In this document: positions 1-13,957 of the stretch, in pieces
How the letters are laid out: every line of letters starts with the position of its first letter
Position numbering within the stretch: the stretch's first letter is position 1
From: Arthrobacter agilis
Lineage (GTDB): Bacteria > Actinomycetota > Actinomycetes > Actinomycetales > Micrococcaceae
Reading direction: 5' to 3'
Assembly: GCF_002157505.1 (NCBI RefSeq)
Contig: NZ_NFSC01000025.1
Coordinates: 1 to 64,000, forward strand
Length of the DNA: 64,000 nt
Made by a program: the position numbers and the translations under genes
The notes under the pieces: generated by a model
What the model was told of the DNA's origin: nothing
Databases searched by the model: none
The model's input: only the letters and a program-made list of their open reading frames with translations

Positions 1-2
1 TG

Positions 3-536
3 CCCTTCGTCGCCCTGCAGGCGTGTTCGGTCCTGCTTCCCGACGACGGCACGCGTCCTTCCTCCCGCGCCGCGGCGGGCCTTGTCCTCACCTGTTTCCT
101 GCTGGCGGTGCTCATTGTGACCGGCCGCTTCGGGAACGCCCGGTACGACATGTTCACCGACGATGAAATGAGCGCCATCGCTGCCGCGCAGCGTCTCGCG
201 CCCCCCGACTCGGCGATCCTCTCGGCCTCACACCCCACCCCATGGCGCAGCGAGGCCTACCTGGAACACAAGTACCGGACGATAGACGAACTCTGTGGGC
301 GGGATCTCGCGGCGGCGACCTGCGGACCAGTCGTTTACGACTACGCCCGCCACAACCCTGCCGGCGGCGTGTTGCTGTTCACGCGCTCCGCGGAGGCAAG
401 CCTTGTACTCCAGGGAGCCAGCAGCGCACGCGGCTTCACCGAACTGAAGCGGTGGCTGAGTACGCAGGACGGTGTGGAGCTCACATACAGCAACGCCGAT
501 GCACTGGTCTATCAGGTGTCCCATGAGTCTCCGTAG
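3..536 (+). CDS. C-terminal part of a polytopic membrane protein (5' end outside window)
   Basis: The reading frame is open from the window edge, so the gene begins upstream. About residues 20-35 of the visible part form a hydrophobic segment (LVLTCFLLAVLIV), followed by a soluble tail of about 140 residues ending HESP. Large integral membrane proteins of actinobacterial surface-polysaccharide loci (GT-C-like glycosyltransferases) often end this way, but no diagnostic motif is visible and I do not assign a function. The stop overlaps a downstream ATG by 14 nt, which suggests an operon whose second gene has been cut by a mobile-element insertion. Confidence 0.6.
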   Translation, partial: PFVALQACSVLLPDDGTRPSSRAAAGLVLTCFLLAVLIVTGRFGNARYDMFTDDEMSAIAAAQRLAPPDSAILSASHPTPWRSEAYLEHKYRTIDELCGRDLAAATCGPVVYDYARHNPAGGVLLFTRSAEASLVLQGASSARGFTELKRWLSTQDGVELTYSNADALVYQVSHESP

Positions 537-612
537 CGTCACCTGGCCCACCGTGGCGCTCGTTCTCTCGGCCGTCGCGCTGTGGGCAGTACCTCGGCAG
601 CATCGTCCTTGA
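523..612 (+). pseudogene. 5' stub of an operon partner, truncated by mobile DNA
   Basis: An ATG overlaps the end of the preceding gene. It opens a short frame reading MSLRSVTWPTVALVLSAVAL, a typical N-terminal signal or membrane anchor. After about 22 codons the composition changes and the frame stops within a few residues, just where mobile-element-like DNA begins. I read it as the beginning of a secreted or membrane protein gene whose remainder was lost or displaced. The identity of the original protein cannot be recovered from this stub. Confidence 0.45.
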
Positions 613-1150
613 AACCGGGACACCCATACAGCTGCCTCGGTGATGGCCTGCCGATCGGTCTCGGGCAGCAGGGCCATATCGGTGCGCATACGGTCAACAA
701 TCCGTGTGAAGACCTCCACCTGACCCTCGAAGTTCGCGATGGTGTGGGGCGGGGCGTTGAGGCGGCGGGCCTGGGCGGCATCGGTCTTCAGTTCCACGCG
801 TCGGGGCAGGATGGTCAGCAGCCAGTTCCGGTAGCCTTCCCGGATCCAGGGCTGGGTGATCCGGGTCAGGTCCAGGGGAGGCTTTTGGAACGTTCCCCGT
901 CGCGTCGAGGCAGTGGTGCGCAGGTTCAGGTCACTGAGATGAATCAGGTTCTCGGTGTAGGAGTCGTAGCCCTGGTGACGGCGTGTCTGCCGGGCGAGGA
1001 CGTCGGTGATGAAGCGGTAGACCGGCGGTGGTTCGCGCGGGTGGGCGAGGCGATTTTCTCGATGGTTTCCAGGAGGGAGATGGTTGTCCCCTGGGCGGCT
1101 TTGTTGATCAAGTCGCGGTAGACCCGGAGTTGCACGGGACTGCGGGCAAG
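590..1150 (-). pseudogene. Decayed minus-strand reading frame, possibly a tyrosine-recombinase fragment
   Basis: On the minus strand, coding-like sequence runs through at least two frames with no start and stop that fit one protein. One stretch contains RVYRDLINKAAQGTTISLLE. After a frame change another contains YRFITDVLARQTRRHQGYDS and then DLTRITQPWIREGYRNWLL. The last motif resembles the N-terminal region of large actinobacterial tyrosine recombinases, which have an 'ITQPWLRE'-like signature, but no catalytic Arg-His-Tyr region is present. It lies between a truncated host gene and an IS5-type remnant, so mobile origin is likely. The family assignment is tentative. Confidence 0.35.
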
Positions 1151-1735
1151 GTCGAGGTGATCGATTGGAACGTCAGCGTTGATTCCACGGTCAACCGTGC
1201 TCATCAGCACGCAACGAACCTGCCCCGCGTTGCAGGCGATACAGGGGGTCCTGTCGAGTTACAAGAAACTCCGGGAAGAACCCGCTGATCACGGCATCGG
1301 CCGGCCTCGGGGCGGGCTGAGCACTAAGGTGCACCACCTCGTCGACGGACGAGGACTGCCCCTGGTGGTCCTCATCGGACCGGGCCAGGCCGGAGACGCG
1401 CCGATGTTCCCGATCCTGATGAATCACCTCCGCGTCACCCGGCCCGGCCAGGGACGCCCACGCACCCGACCGGACCGGGTCCGCGGCGACAAGACCTACT
1501 CGTCCCGGGCGATCCGCCAGCACCTGCGCTCCCGCGGGATCGTCGCGGTCATTGAAGGAGCCCTCGGACCAGCAAGGACACCGCAAACGCCGCGGCAGCA
1601 ACGGCGGCTTACGACGTCGAGGACTACAAGACACGCAACGTCGTTGAGCGTTCCTCCAACCAAGCCAAGCAATGGCATGGACTTGCCACCCGCTACGACA
1701 AACTCGCGCTCACCTACCGCGGCTCCAAGCACTAG
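1140..1735 (+). pseudogene. IS5-family transposase remnant with several frameshifts
   Basis: Pieces of one DDE transposase are spread over three frames. The first is WNVSVDSTVNRAHQHA (first catalytic Asp). The next, after a shift near 1275, contains GRPRGGLSTKVHHLVDGRGL and GDKTYSSRAIRQHLRSRGI (second Asp). The third, after shifts near 1556 and 1610, contains DVEDYKTRNVVERS (final Glu) and LATRYDKLALTYRG. This order is typical of the IS427/ISL2-like branch of the IS5 family. The N-terminal part is missing, and at least three frame changes are present, more than the single programmed frameshift some members use. The copy should be inactive. Confidence 0.8.
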
Positions 1736-1748
1736 GAGACACGCCCTA
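1736..1748 (+). repeat. Probable right terminal repeat of the IS5-type remnant
   Basis: GGAGACACGCCCT follows the transposase stop codon directly, the normal place for the right inverted repeat in this IS group. No convincing left copy was found, in keeping with the loss of the 5' part of the element. Confidence 0.4.
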
Positions 1749-1800
1749 GCGGCAGGACCCGCCGACGCCGCGGAATCTATCGGGAGGCAAACGGGCAGTG

Positions 1801-1806
1801 CAGAAT
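1801..1806 (+). promoter_or_regulatory. -10 box for a leaderless PP2C transcript
   Basis: CAGAAT is followed by six bases and then ATG, so transcription should start at or next to the start codon. No Shine-Dalgarno sequence is properly spaced for this ATG. The box decides the start at 1813 over an in-frame GTG at 1798. Confidence 0.6.
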
Positions 1807-1812
1807 GGGGGA

Positions 1813-6170
<4,358 letters not shown>

Positions 6171-6174
<4 letters not shown>

Positions 6175-6674
6175 CAACGCCCAGGGCAACCCCTGAGTCG
6201 ACGCCCGGCACACCGCCGTCCTGGCAGAAGGTCCTCTCGACCCTCGCCGGTGAGCGAGCCCGCGAGTTGTATGCCCGCGCCGTGCTCGGTCAGCCCCTCG
6301 ACGCCTCCCCGAGGGAGGTGCAGCGCCTCGTCGACGCCGGGCTCCTCACGGACGACCTCCACGCCAACGGGCAGCTCTTCAAGGCGGTCCTCGCGGCCGC
6401 CGCACCCGGCACACCCAAGGGCGTCGACCGCTTCTTCCGCGAGGGACGCATCGATGGCCTGCCGCGCGCAGGCCAGGACCGCGCGGACCTCCTGTCCCAC
6501 CTCGCCGAGCGGCTCATCCCGGCGGACGAGGAGATCAGCGAGCCCGAGGTCAACCGCCTGCTCGCCACCGTCACGCACGACATCCCCACTCTCCGGCGGG
6601 CCCTCGTCGACTACGGATACATGGAGCGGTACCCCGACGGTACCGGGTACCGGCGGGTGACCGAGGCGTCCTGA
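6171..6674 (+). CDS. DUF2087 domain protein
   Basis: A small soluble protein of 167 residues. The C-terminal half (about residues 85-162) matches the DUF2087 pattern: RIDGLPRAGQDRADLLSHLA, then EISEPEVNRLL, LRRALVDYGYMERYPDGTGY. The domain is often attached to ArsR- or MarR-like winged helices. Here the N-terminal half (GERARELYARAVLGQPLDAS, EVQRLVDAGLL) looks like a short winged-helix remnant, so a DNA-binding role is conceivable but not shown. The start overlaps the previous stop (ATGA). The last coding bases are part of a perfect tandem duplication. Confidence 0.7.
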
Positions 6675-6699
6675 CCGGCGGGTGACCGAGGCGTCCTGA
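6650..6699 (+). repeat. Perfect 25-bp tandem duplication across a stop codon
   Basis: A 25-bp unit ending in the DUF2087 gene's TGA is present twice, head to tail and without mismatch. The second copy is downstream of the stop and does not change the protein. It looks like a recent slippage or strand-exchange event. Confidence 0.9.
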
Positions 6700-6789
6700 C
6701 CTACGGGTTTGACTGTTCGTCGCCGGTGATGGCTCGGGACGACGCCACCGGGTGGAGTAGGGCCGGGTGCCCCCGCTGTTGAGCCGGGG

Positions 6790-7683
6790 TCAGAAGTGGG
6801 TGTCGTCGTGTGCCTGGTGCCGGGGCGCCTGATCGGTGGCGGCCCAGGTGGCCAGGAGCTGGAGGCTGTCGTGGGAGGGGGAGCCCGGCTCGGCGGTGTA
6901 GGCGATGACCGACAGGCCCTGGTCGGAGGCCACGGCCAGTCCTTCGAACGTCAGGTCGAGGTCTCCGACGACCGGGTGGTGCACGTTCTTGGCGCCGGAG
7001 TGGTGCAGGCGTACGTCGTGGACCGCCCAGAGGGTGCGGAAATCATTGCTGCGGGTGGAGAGTTCCCCGACCAGGTCGCTGAGAGCCCGGTCGTAGGGCG
7101 CCCGTCCTGCCGCGCTGCGCAGCAGTGCCACGGTCTGCCGGGCGGCGTCGTCCCAGTCCCGGTAGAAGTCCCGGGACCGGGGGTCCAGGAACAGGAACCG
7201 CCCGAAGTTCGGCGGCCGCTGCGGCTGGACGTACATCTCGGAGTAGAACGCACGCCCGAGCTGGTTGGAGGCGATCAGGTCGAGGCGTTCGTTCTGCACG
7301 ATGGTCGGCAGGGCGGTCATCGCGTCGATCATCCGCTGCACGCCGGGCCGTACCTGCTGCGGGCGTGCCGGTCCGCGTCTGCGTTGCGGGGCGCCCTGGT
7401 TGGCGGTCCGGACGAGGTCGTAGAGGTGGGTGCGTTCGGCGTCGTCGAGGCGCAGTGCCTGGCTGATGCCTTCCAGGACCGCTTCGGAGACGCCTTTGGC
7501 GTTCCCGCGCTCCAGGCGGACGTAGTACTCGGTGCTCATGCCGGCCAGGAGGGCGACTTCCTCACGACGTAACCCCGGTACACGCCGCTGGCGGTGCCCG
7601 AACACGGGCAGGCCGGCCTGGTCGGGGGTGATCCGGGCGCGCCGGGTGGTGAGGAACTCCCGGATGTCGTTGGCGTTGTCCAC
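6790..7683 (-). CDS. MmyB-like helix-turn-helix transcriptional regulator
   Basis: An N-terminal XRE-type HTH (about residues 8-75; RREEVALLAGMSTEYYVRLE) is joined to a C-terminal MmyB-type ligand-binding domain (LPTIVQNERLDLIASN, then DVRLHHSGAKNVHHPVVGDL). This architecture is very common in actinobacteria. Such regulators usually sit next to a short-chain dehydrogenase gene that they repress, as here: the SDR gene is divergent. In related proteins the C-terminal PAS-like fold binds fatty-acid-like ligands, but the ligand here is unknown. The GTG start lies six bases behind a TAGCGT -10 box, so the message is probably leaderless. Confidence 0.9.
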   Translation of the reverse strand: MDNANDIREFLTTRRARITPDQAGLPVFGHRQRRVPGLRREEVALLAGMSTEYYVRLERGNAKGVSEAVLEGISQALRLDDAERTHLYDLVRTANQGAPQRRRGPARPQQVRPGVQRMIDAMTALPTIVQNERLDLIASNQLGRAFYSEMYVQPQRPPNFGRFLFLDPRSRDFYRDWDDAARQTVALLRSAAGRAPYDRALSDLVGELSTRSNDFRTLWAVHDVRLHHSGAKNVHHPVVGDLDLTFEGLAVASDQGLSVIAYTAEPGSPSHDSLQLLATWAATDQAPRHQAHDDTHF

Positions 7684-7689
7684 CCTTCG

Positions 7690-7695
7690 ACGCTA
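7690..7695 (-). promoter_or_regulatory. -10 box for the MmyB-type regulator
   Basis: Read on the minus strand, TAGCGT is followed by CGAAGG and the GTG start, the same geometry as other leaderless genes in this window. Confidence 0.55.
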
Positions 7696-7721
7696 CGCGC
7701 GATCCCCTGGGTTAGGGGGTT

Positions 7722-7745
7722 CCTGTCATTAACCGGATAGACAGG
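7722..7745. promoter_or_regulatory. Inverted repeat between regulator and SDR gene, candidate operator
   Basis: CCTGTC and GACAGG are perfect 6-bp arms around a 12-bp A/T-containing spacer in the divergent promoter region. The position suits autoregulation by the MmyB-type protein and control of the SDR gene. Confidence 0.45.
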
Positions 7746-7832
7746 CACTCCCTCGCGTACTGGGACCGGCGTTCACTGGAAGAACAACCAGCAAGAACAC
7801 CCGACAGAAAAGCACACGAGAGGGACATCATC

Positions 7833-8675
7833 ATGACTGATCCGGACGTCTGGTTCATCACCGGCGCCGCCCGCGGCATGGGCATCGACATCGCCCGCGC
7901 TGCCCTGGATGCAGGCCACGCCGTCGTCGGCACCGCCCGGGACGCGTCTCGGGTCACCGAGGTCCTCGGTGAGCACGAGAACCTGCTGGCCGTGTCCCTG
8001 GACATCACCGACGAGGCCGCAGCCACGGCCGCCGTCGACGCGGCCGTTGCGCGGTTCGGTCGGATCGACCGGCTGGTGAACAACGCCGGGAACTTCTACG
8101 CCGGGTTCTTCGAGGTCATCAGCCCCGCCCAGTTCCGCCAGCAGATGGAGACCAATTTCTTCGGTCCCCTGAACGTGACCCGGGCCGTGCTGCCGGTGAT
8201 GCGAGCCCAGCGCAGCGGACATGTCATCACGTTCAGCTCCACCGCCGGGCTCACCGGCCAGGAGTTCGTCGCCGCGTACTGCGCCTCGAAGTTCGCCCTC
8301 GAGGGCTGGATGGAATCGCTGCGCTTCGACGTCGCGCCCTACGGCATCGACACCACGATCGTCGAGCCCGGGTTCTTCCGCACCGAACTGCTCGTCGAGG
8401 GTGCGTCCACGAACTGGCCGGAACTGTCCATCGAGGACTACGACCAGCGCACCCAGGGCACCATCGCGGCGTGGAAGGGGATGAACGGCAAGCAGGGCGG
8501 GGACCCCGCGAAACTCGCCGCAGCCCTGATCACGATCACCGCCCAGGAGCAGCCGCCGCTGCGCTGGCTCGCCGGTGCCGACGCCGTCCAGACCGCGGAG
8601 GACAAGGCACGCCTGCTCCTCGAACAGGCCGACGCCTACCGGGACCTGTCCTCCTCCCTCGACCACGACGACTGA
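7833..8675 (+). CDS. SDR family NAD(P)-dependent oxidoreductase
   Basis: A classical short-chain dehydrogenase of 280 residues with a Rossmann fold. The cofactor motif is TGAARGMG (about residues 10-17), NNAG lies near 87, the catalytic Ser in ITFSSTAG, and the YCASK motif gives Tyr149 and Lys153. Arg and Asp-rich segments after the second strand (GTARDASRV) favour NADP(H). The substrate is not predictable. The gene is divergent from an MmyB-type regulator, the common arrangement for substrate-inducible SDRs in this group. The start is the ATG just after the AGAGGGACATC ribosome binding site. Confidence 0.9.
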   Translation: MTDPDVWFITGAARGMGIDIARAALDAGHAVVGTARDASRVTEVLGEHENLLAVSLDITDEAAATAAVDAAVARFGRIDRLVNNAGNFYAGFFEVISPAQFRQQMETNFFGPLNVTRAVLPVMRAQRSGHVITFSSTAGLTGQEFVAAYCASKFALEGWMESLRFDVAPYGIDTTIVEPGFFRTELLVEGASTNWPELSIEDYDQRTQGTIAAWKGMNGKQGGDPAKLAAALITITAQEQPPLRWLAGADAVQTAEDKARLLLEQADAYRDLSSSLDHDD

Positions 8676-8794
8676 GGGACGGCCGCTCACCCGCGGGCCC
8701 CGGGTCCGTCCGCCGGGCGGGTCCCTGCCCGTAGCGCAGATCGGACGGCCCCGGGCCCGGTCCTCAGCGGCCTCGGAGCACTCGCGCCACATGA

Positions 8795-8800
8795 CAAAAT
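8795..8800 (+). promoter_or_regulatory. -10 box for a leaderless GNAT gene transcript
   Basis: CAAAAT is followed by GGGCAG and the GTG start. Confidence 0.55.
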
Positions 8801-8806
8801 GGGCAG

Positions 8807-9340
8807 GTGACTACAGCACCCTCCGGGAGCGCCCTGCGTGATTCCCTCATCAGCATCCGGCCCATCCGCACCGAGGATTACGACGACGTCCGCCGCATCA
8901 CGCGCGGCGCCTACCTCGAGGCCGGCTACTTCGGCGATGAGTCGCACCCTTACATGGCAGTACTGGCCGATATCGAGCACCGCGCCGAGCACGCCGAGGT
9001 CTGGGTCGCCGAGCGCGACGGCGTGGTGGTCGGCTCGGTGGCCCTGACCTTCGCCGGACAGCGGTACACCGATATCGCCATCGAGGGCGAACTCGAGTTC
9101 CGGATGCTGGCCGTCGATCCTGCCGTCCAGCGCGCCGGGGTCGGCCGGGCCATGGTCGAGCGCATCATCGAGCACGCCCGCACCCTTCCCGGCATCGAGG
9201 CGGTGAGCCTGACGAGCGGCTCCGACATGGTGCGAGCCCACCGCCTCTACGAGTCGATGGGCTTCGTCCGCGTTCCCGAGCGCGACTGGGAGGTCCCCAA
9301 CGAGGACATCCTGCTCTGGGTCTTCCGCCTGGCACTCTGA
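8807..9340 (+). CDS. GNAT family N-acetyltransferase
   Basis: A single GNAT domain of 177 residues. The acetyl-CoA pyrophosphate-binding loop is seen as FRMLAVDPAVQRAGVGRAM (about residues 97-115), preceded by the beta strand VVGSVALTF and followed by LTSGSDMVRAHRLYESMGF. The family acetylates amines on small molecules or proteins, and the acceptor is unknown. The gene stands alone, behind a leaderless-type promoter, and ends about 110 nt before gatC. No regulator or substrate pathway is adjacent. Confidence 0.9.
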   Translation: MTTAPSGSALRDSLISIRPIRTEDYDDVRRITRGAYLEAGYFGDESHPYMAVLADIEHRAEHAEVWVAERDGVVVGSVALTFAGQRYTDIAIEGELEFRMLAVDPAVQRAGVGRAMVERIIEHARTLPGIEAVSLTSGSDMVRAHRLYESMGFVRVPERDWEVPNEDILLWVFRLAL

Positions 9341-9409
9341 CTCCGCAGGATCACCCGGGTGCCGTCGTCGTCGCCTGTTCCTGATGCCGGTTGCCCCACG
9401 CGCCAGCAC

Positions 9410-9415
9410 TAGACT
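9410..9415 (+). promoter_or_regulatory. -10 box for the gatCAB operon
   Basis: TAGACT lies about 39 nt upstream of the gatC ATG, which has its own AGGGGAGA ribosome binding site. This message therefore has a conventional leader. Confidence 0.5.
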
Positions 9416-9453
9416 GGAGGCAGATACCCACTTCCGACTTCCAGGGGAGATCC

Positions 9454-9750
9454 ATGGCTGAGATCAACCGGGACGACGTCGCGCACCTTGCACGGCTCGC
9501 CCACATCGACATGAACGACGACGAGCTCGACCGCATGGCCGAGGAACTCGCCGTCATTGTCGATGCCATCAAGACCGTGAGCGAAGTGGCGGGCGACGAC
9601 GTCCCCGCCACGAGCCACCCCATCCCGCTGAGCAACGTGTTCCGCGACGACGTCGTGGGGGAGACCCTCAGCAACGAGGAAGCGCTCCTCGGCGCACCCG
9701 ACAACGCCGACGGCCGCTTCAAGGTCCCTGCAATCCTGGACGGGGAGTAA
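9454..9750 (+). CDS. gatC: Asp-tRNA(Asn)/Glu-tRNA(Gln) amidotransferase subunit C
   Basis: Small subunit of the GatCAB amidotransferase, which converts misacylated Glu-tRNA(Gln) (and Asp-tRNA(Asn)) to the cognate aminoacyl-tRNA. The 98-residue protein matches the GatC pattern: VAHLARLAHIDMNDDELDRM near the N-terminus, PATSHPIPLSNVFRDDVV in the middle and DGRFKVPAILDGE at the end. GatC wraps around GatA and stabilises the complex. The ATG with an AGGGGAGA site is preferred to an earlier in-frame ATG that would add 21 unrelated residues. gatA begins 3 nt after the stop. Confidence 0.95.
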   Translation: MAEINRDDVAHLARLAHIDMNDDELDRMAEELAVIVDAIKTVSEVAGDDVPATSHPIPLSNVFRDDVVGETLSNEEALLGAPDNADGRFKVPAILDGE

Positions 9751-9753
9751 CCC

Positions 9754-11267
<1,514 letters not shown>

Positions 11268-11268
<1 letters not shown>

Positions 11269-12782
11269 TGACTGCTGTAACCGATGAGGTCCTGTCCTTC
11301 GACGAGGCCATGGAGAAGTACGATCCCGTGCTCGGGTTCGAGGTCCACGTGGAGCTCAACACGAAGACCAAGATGTTCTCCTCCGCGCCCAACGCGTTCG
11401 GCGACGTCCCCAACACGAACGTGACGCCTGTGGACCTCGGCCTGCCCGGCGTCCTGCCCGTGGTCAACGGCGTGGCCGTGGAATCCGCGATCAAGATCGG
11501 CCTCGCGCTGAACTGCAAGATCGCCGAGAAGTGCTACTTCGCGCGGAAGAACTACTTCTACCCGGACACTCCGAAGAACTTCCAGACCTCCCAGTTCGAG
11601 GACCCGATCGCGTACGACGGGCACATCGACATCGAGCTCGCCGACGGCACCGTGTTCCGCGTCGAGATCGAGCGCGCCCACATGGAGGAGGACGCCGGAA
11701 AGCTCACGCACATGGGCGGTTCCACGGGCCGTATTCAGGGCGCCGAGTTCTCCCTCGTGGACTACAACCGCGCCGGTGTCCCCCTGATCGAGATCGTGAC
11801 GAAGCCCATCGAGGGCGCCGGCTCCCGGGCTCCCGAACTGGCCAAGGCCTACGTCGCCGCGATCCGCGAGATCGTCAAGAACCTCGGTGTCTCCGATGCC
11901 CGCATGGAGCGCGGCAACGTGCGCTGCGACGCGAACGTCTCCCTTCGCCCCCACGACCGCGAGACGTTCGGCACGCGTACCGAGACCAAGAACGTGAACT
12001 CGCTGCGCTCCGTGGAACACGCGGTCCGCTACGAGATCCAGCGCCACGCCGCTGTCCTGGATTCCGGCACGCCGATCATCCAGGAGACGCGCCACTGGCA
12101 CGAGGACACGCGCTCCACGACGTCCGGGCGCCCCAAGTCCGACGCCGACGACTACCGCTACTTCCCCGAGCCGGACCTCGTGCCGGTCGTGACGAACGAT
12201 GCGTGGATCGAGAAGCTGCGCGCCGAACTGCCCGAGCCGCCCGCCGAGCGCCGCAAGCGCCTGCAGGCCGACTGGGGCTACTCCGACGCCGAGTTCCGCG
12301 ACGTCGTCAACGCGGGCGTGATGTCCTCGATCGAGGACACCATCGCCGCCGGTGTGAGTGCCGCCGTCGCCCGCAAGTGGTGGATGGGCGAGATCTCCCG
12401 CCGCGCCAAGCTCGCCGACGTCGAGCCCGCCGAACTGGGTGTGACGCCCGAACTGATCGTGGAGCTCAACGCGCTCATCGAGTCGGGCAAGATCAACGAC
12501 AAGCTGTCCCGCGACGTGCTCGACGGCGTACTCGCCGGTGAGGGCACGCCCGCGGAGGTCGTGGAGAAGCGCGGCCTCGCCGTCGTGTCCGACGACGGCC
12601 CGCTGCTCGAAGCGATCGACGGCGCACTCGCGGCCCAGCCGGATGTCGCCGACAAGATCCGCGGCGGAAAGATCCAGGCTGTCGGGGCGATCGTCGGTGG
12701 CGTCATGAAGGCGACCCGCGGCCAGGCCGACGCAGGCCGCGTGCGCGAGCTGATCCTGCAGCGCCTCGGCGTCGAGGGATAG
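11268..12782 (+). CDS. gatB: Asp-tRNA(Asn)/Glu-tRNA(Gln) amidotransferase subunit B
   Basis: The tRNA-binding and kinase subunit. It activates the misacylated glutamate or aspartate by phosphorylation and completes transamidation. The signature begins at GFEVHVELNTKTKMF (about residues 23-37), with FYPDTPKNFQTSQ and LPGVLPVVN following. The C-terminal YqeY-like tail (SARDVLDGVL-type region, then VGAIVGGVMKATRGQADAGR) binds tRNA. The ATG overlaps the gatA stop, and an in-frame upstream start would lie inside gatA. The length of 504 residues fits the family. Confidence 0.97.
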
Positions 12783-12808
12783 CACCAGCAGCACCAGGGG
12801 AGGGTTCG

Positions 12809-13708
12809 ATGGCGGTTCTGCCGAGGGCAGAGATCGACATCGGGCCCTCCCTTGTCGTATCCCTGCTGGCCGACCAGCATCCCGACCTCGCCGGACTGCC
12901 CCTCGCGCGGGTCGGGAACGGCTGGGACAACGAGCTGTTCCGGCTGGGACCGGACCTCGTGGTGCGGCTGCCCCGGCGGCAGGTGGCGGAATCGTTGATG
13001 GTCGCCGAACAGCGGTGGCTGCAGGGCCTGACCGAACACCTGGACGTGCCGACGTCCGCGCCGCTGCGGGCAGGGCGGCCCGGCCCCGGCTATCCGTGGC
13101 ACTGGTCCGTCTGCCGATGGATCGAAGGGGCTGCCGGAATCACGGTGCCGCGGGCCGACCGCGCTCCGGCGGCCCGTCCGCTCGCGCGGTTCCTCGTGCA
13201 GTTCCAGCAGGAGGTTCCGGCGGACGCCCCGGTGAGCCCGGTGGGACGGGGCGGGCCGCTGGCGGGGCGCGACGACGTCGTGCGGAGTCGACTGGAGTCC
13301 CTTCCACCGCTGCCGGGTGTCCCGGTCGAGCGGTTGCTCGACGTGTGGGCCGCGGCCCTCGCCGCCCCGGAGTGGTCGCGGCCACCCCTGTGGCTGCACG
13401 GGGACCTGCACCCGGCGAACCTCGTGCTGGCGGCGGATGGCACCCTGGCCGGCGTCGTCGACTTCGGCGACCTGTGCTCCGGTGATCCCGCCACGGACCT
13501 CGCCGCCGCGTGGCTGGTGTTCGACGCCGCGGGCAGGGAGGCGTTCCGTTCGGAGCTCGACGCCCTGCGGCCGGCCGACGCCGCGACGTGGGAGCGGGCC
13601 CGGGGCTGGGCGCTGAGCATGGGCAGCGCCATGGTGGCCTCCTCCGACGACTCCCCGGACTTCCTCGCCCTGGGCCTCGAGATCCTGGCGGCGGTCCTCG
13701 AGGACTGA
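12809..13708 (+). CDS. APH-type phosphotransferase family protein
   Basis: A kinase-like fold of the aminoglycoside/choline phosphotransferase superfamily, 299 residues. The catalytic loop is LWLHGDLHPANLVL (about residues 193-206) and the Mg2+-binding DFG-like motif is VVDFGDLCSGDP (215-226). The N-terminal lobe carries GNGWDNELFRLG and the Lys-equivalent Arg in VVRLPRR. Members phosphorylate antibiotics, sugars or other small molecules, and the sequence gives no evidence that this one confers resistance. It starts 26 nt after gatB with a GGGGAGG site, so it may be read through from the gat operon. A strong hairpin follows. Confidence 0.85.
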   Translation: MAVLPRAEIDIGPSLVVSLLADQHPDLAGLPLARVGNGWDNELFRLGPDLVVRLPRRQVAESLMVAEQRWLQGLTEHLDVPTSAPLRAGRPGPGYPWHWSVCRWIEGAAGITVPRADRAPAARPLARFLVQFQQEVPADAPVSPVGRGGPLAGRDDVVRSRLESLPPLPGVPVERLLDVWAAALAAPEWSRPPLWLHGDLHPANLVLAADGTLAGVVDFGDLCSGDPATDLAAAWLVFDAAGREAFRSELDALRPADAATWERARGWALSMGSAMVASSDDSPDFLALGLEILAAVLED

Positions 13709-13770
13709 GGCCGTCGCCGTCACCGTCGTCGACCCCGAACCCTCTTCTGGTCGCTGCACCCGGCTCGGCT

Positions 13771-13806
13771 GCCCAGACCCGGGGCGGCGTTCCCACGGGT
13801 CTGGGC
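13771..13806 (+). terminator. Hairpin terminator after the APH-type gene
   Basis: Perfect 11-bp arms GCCCAGACCCG and CGGGTCTGGGC enclose a 14-nt loop. No long T-run follows, as is common in high-G+C actinobacteria. Confidence 0.6.
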
Positions 13807-13957
13807 GCCCGGCGCGGCGGCCACCCCCGAACAAGGCCGGAAGCACCGACGGCGTCCCGCTGATAGTGTGACCCCGGGCACATCCCGCCCTGCACTCGTA
13901 CCGCACAGGCCCAGCCCACCCCGCTGGACGCCGGGAGCGGCATGGAAGGAACGAACA

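Noticed and set aside
12809..13708. Aminoglycoside resistance gene
   Set aside because: Only the generic kinase motifs are present; nothing indicates an antibiotic substrate, and it follows a housekeeping operon.
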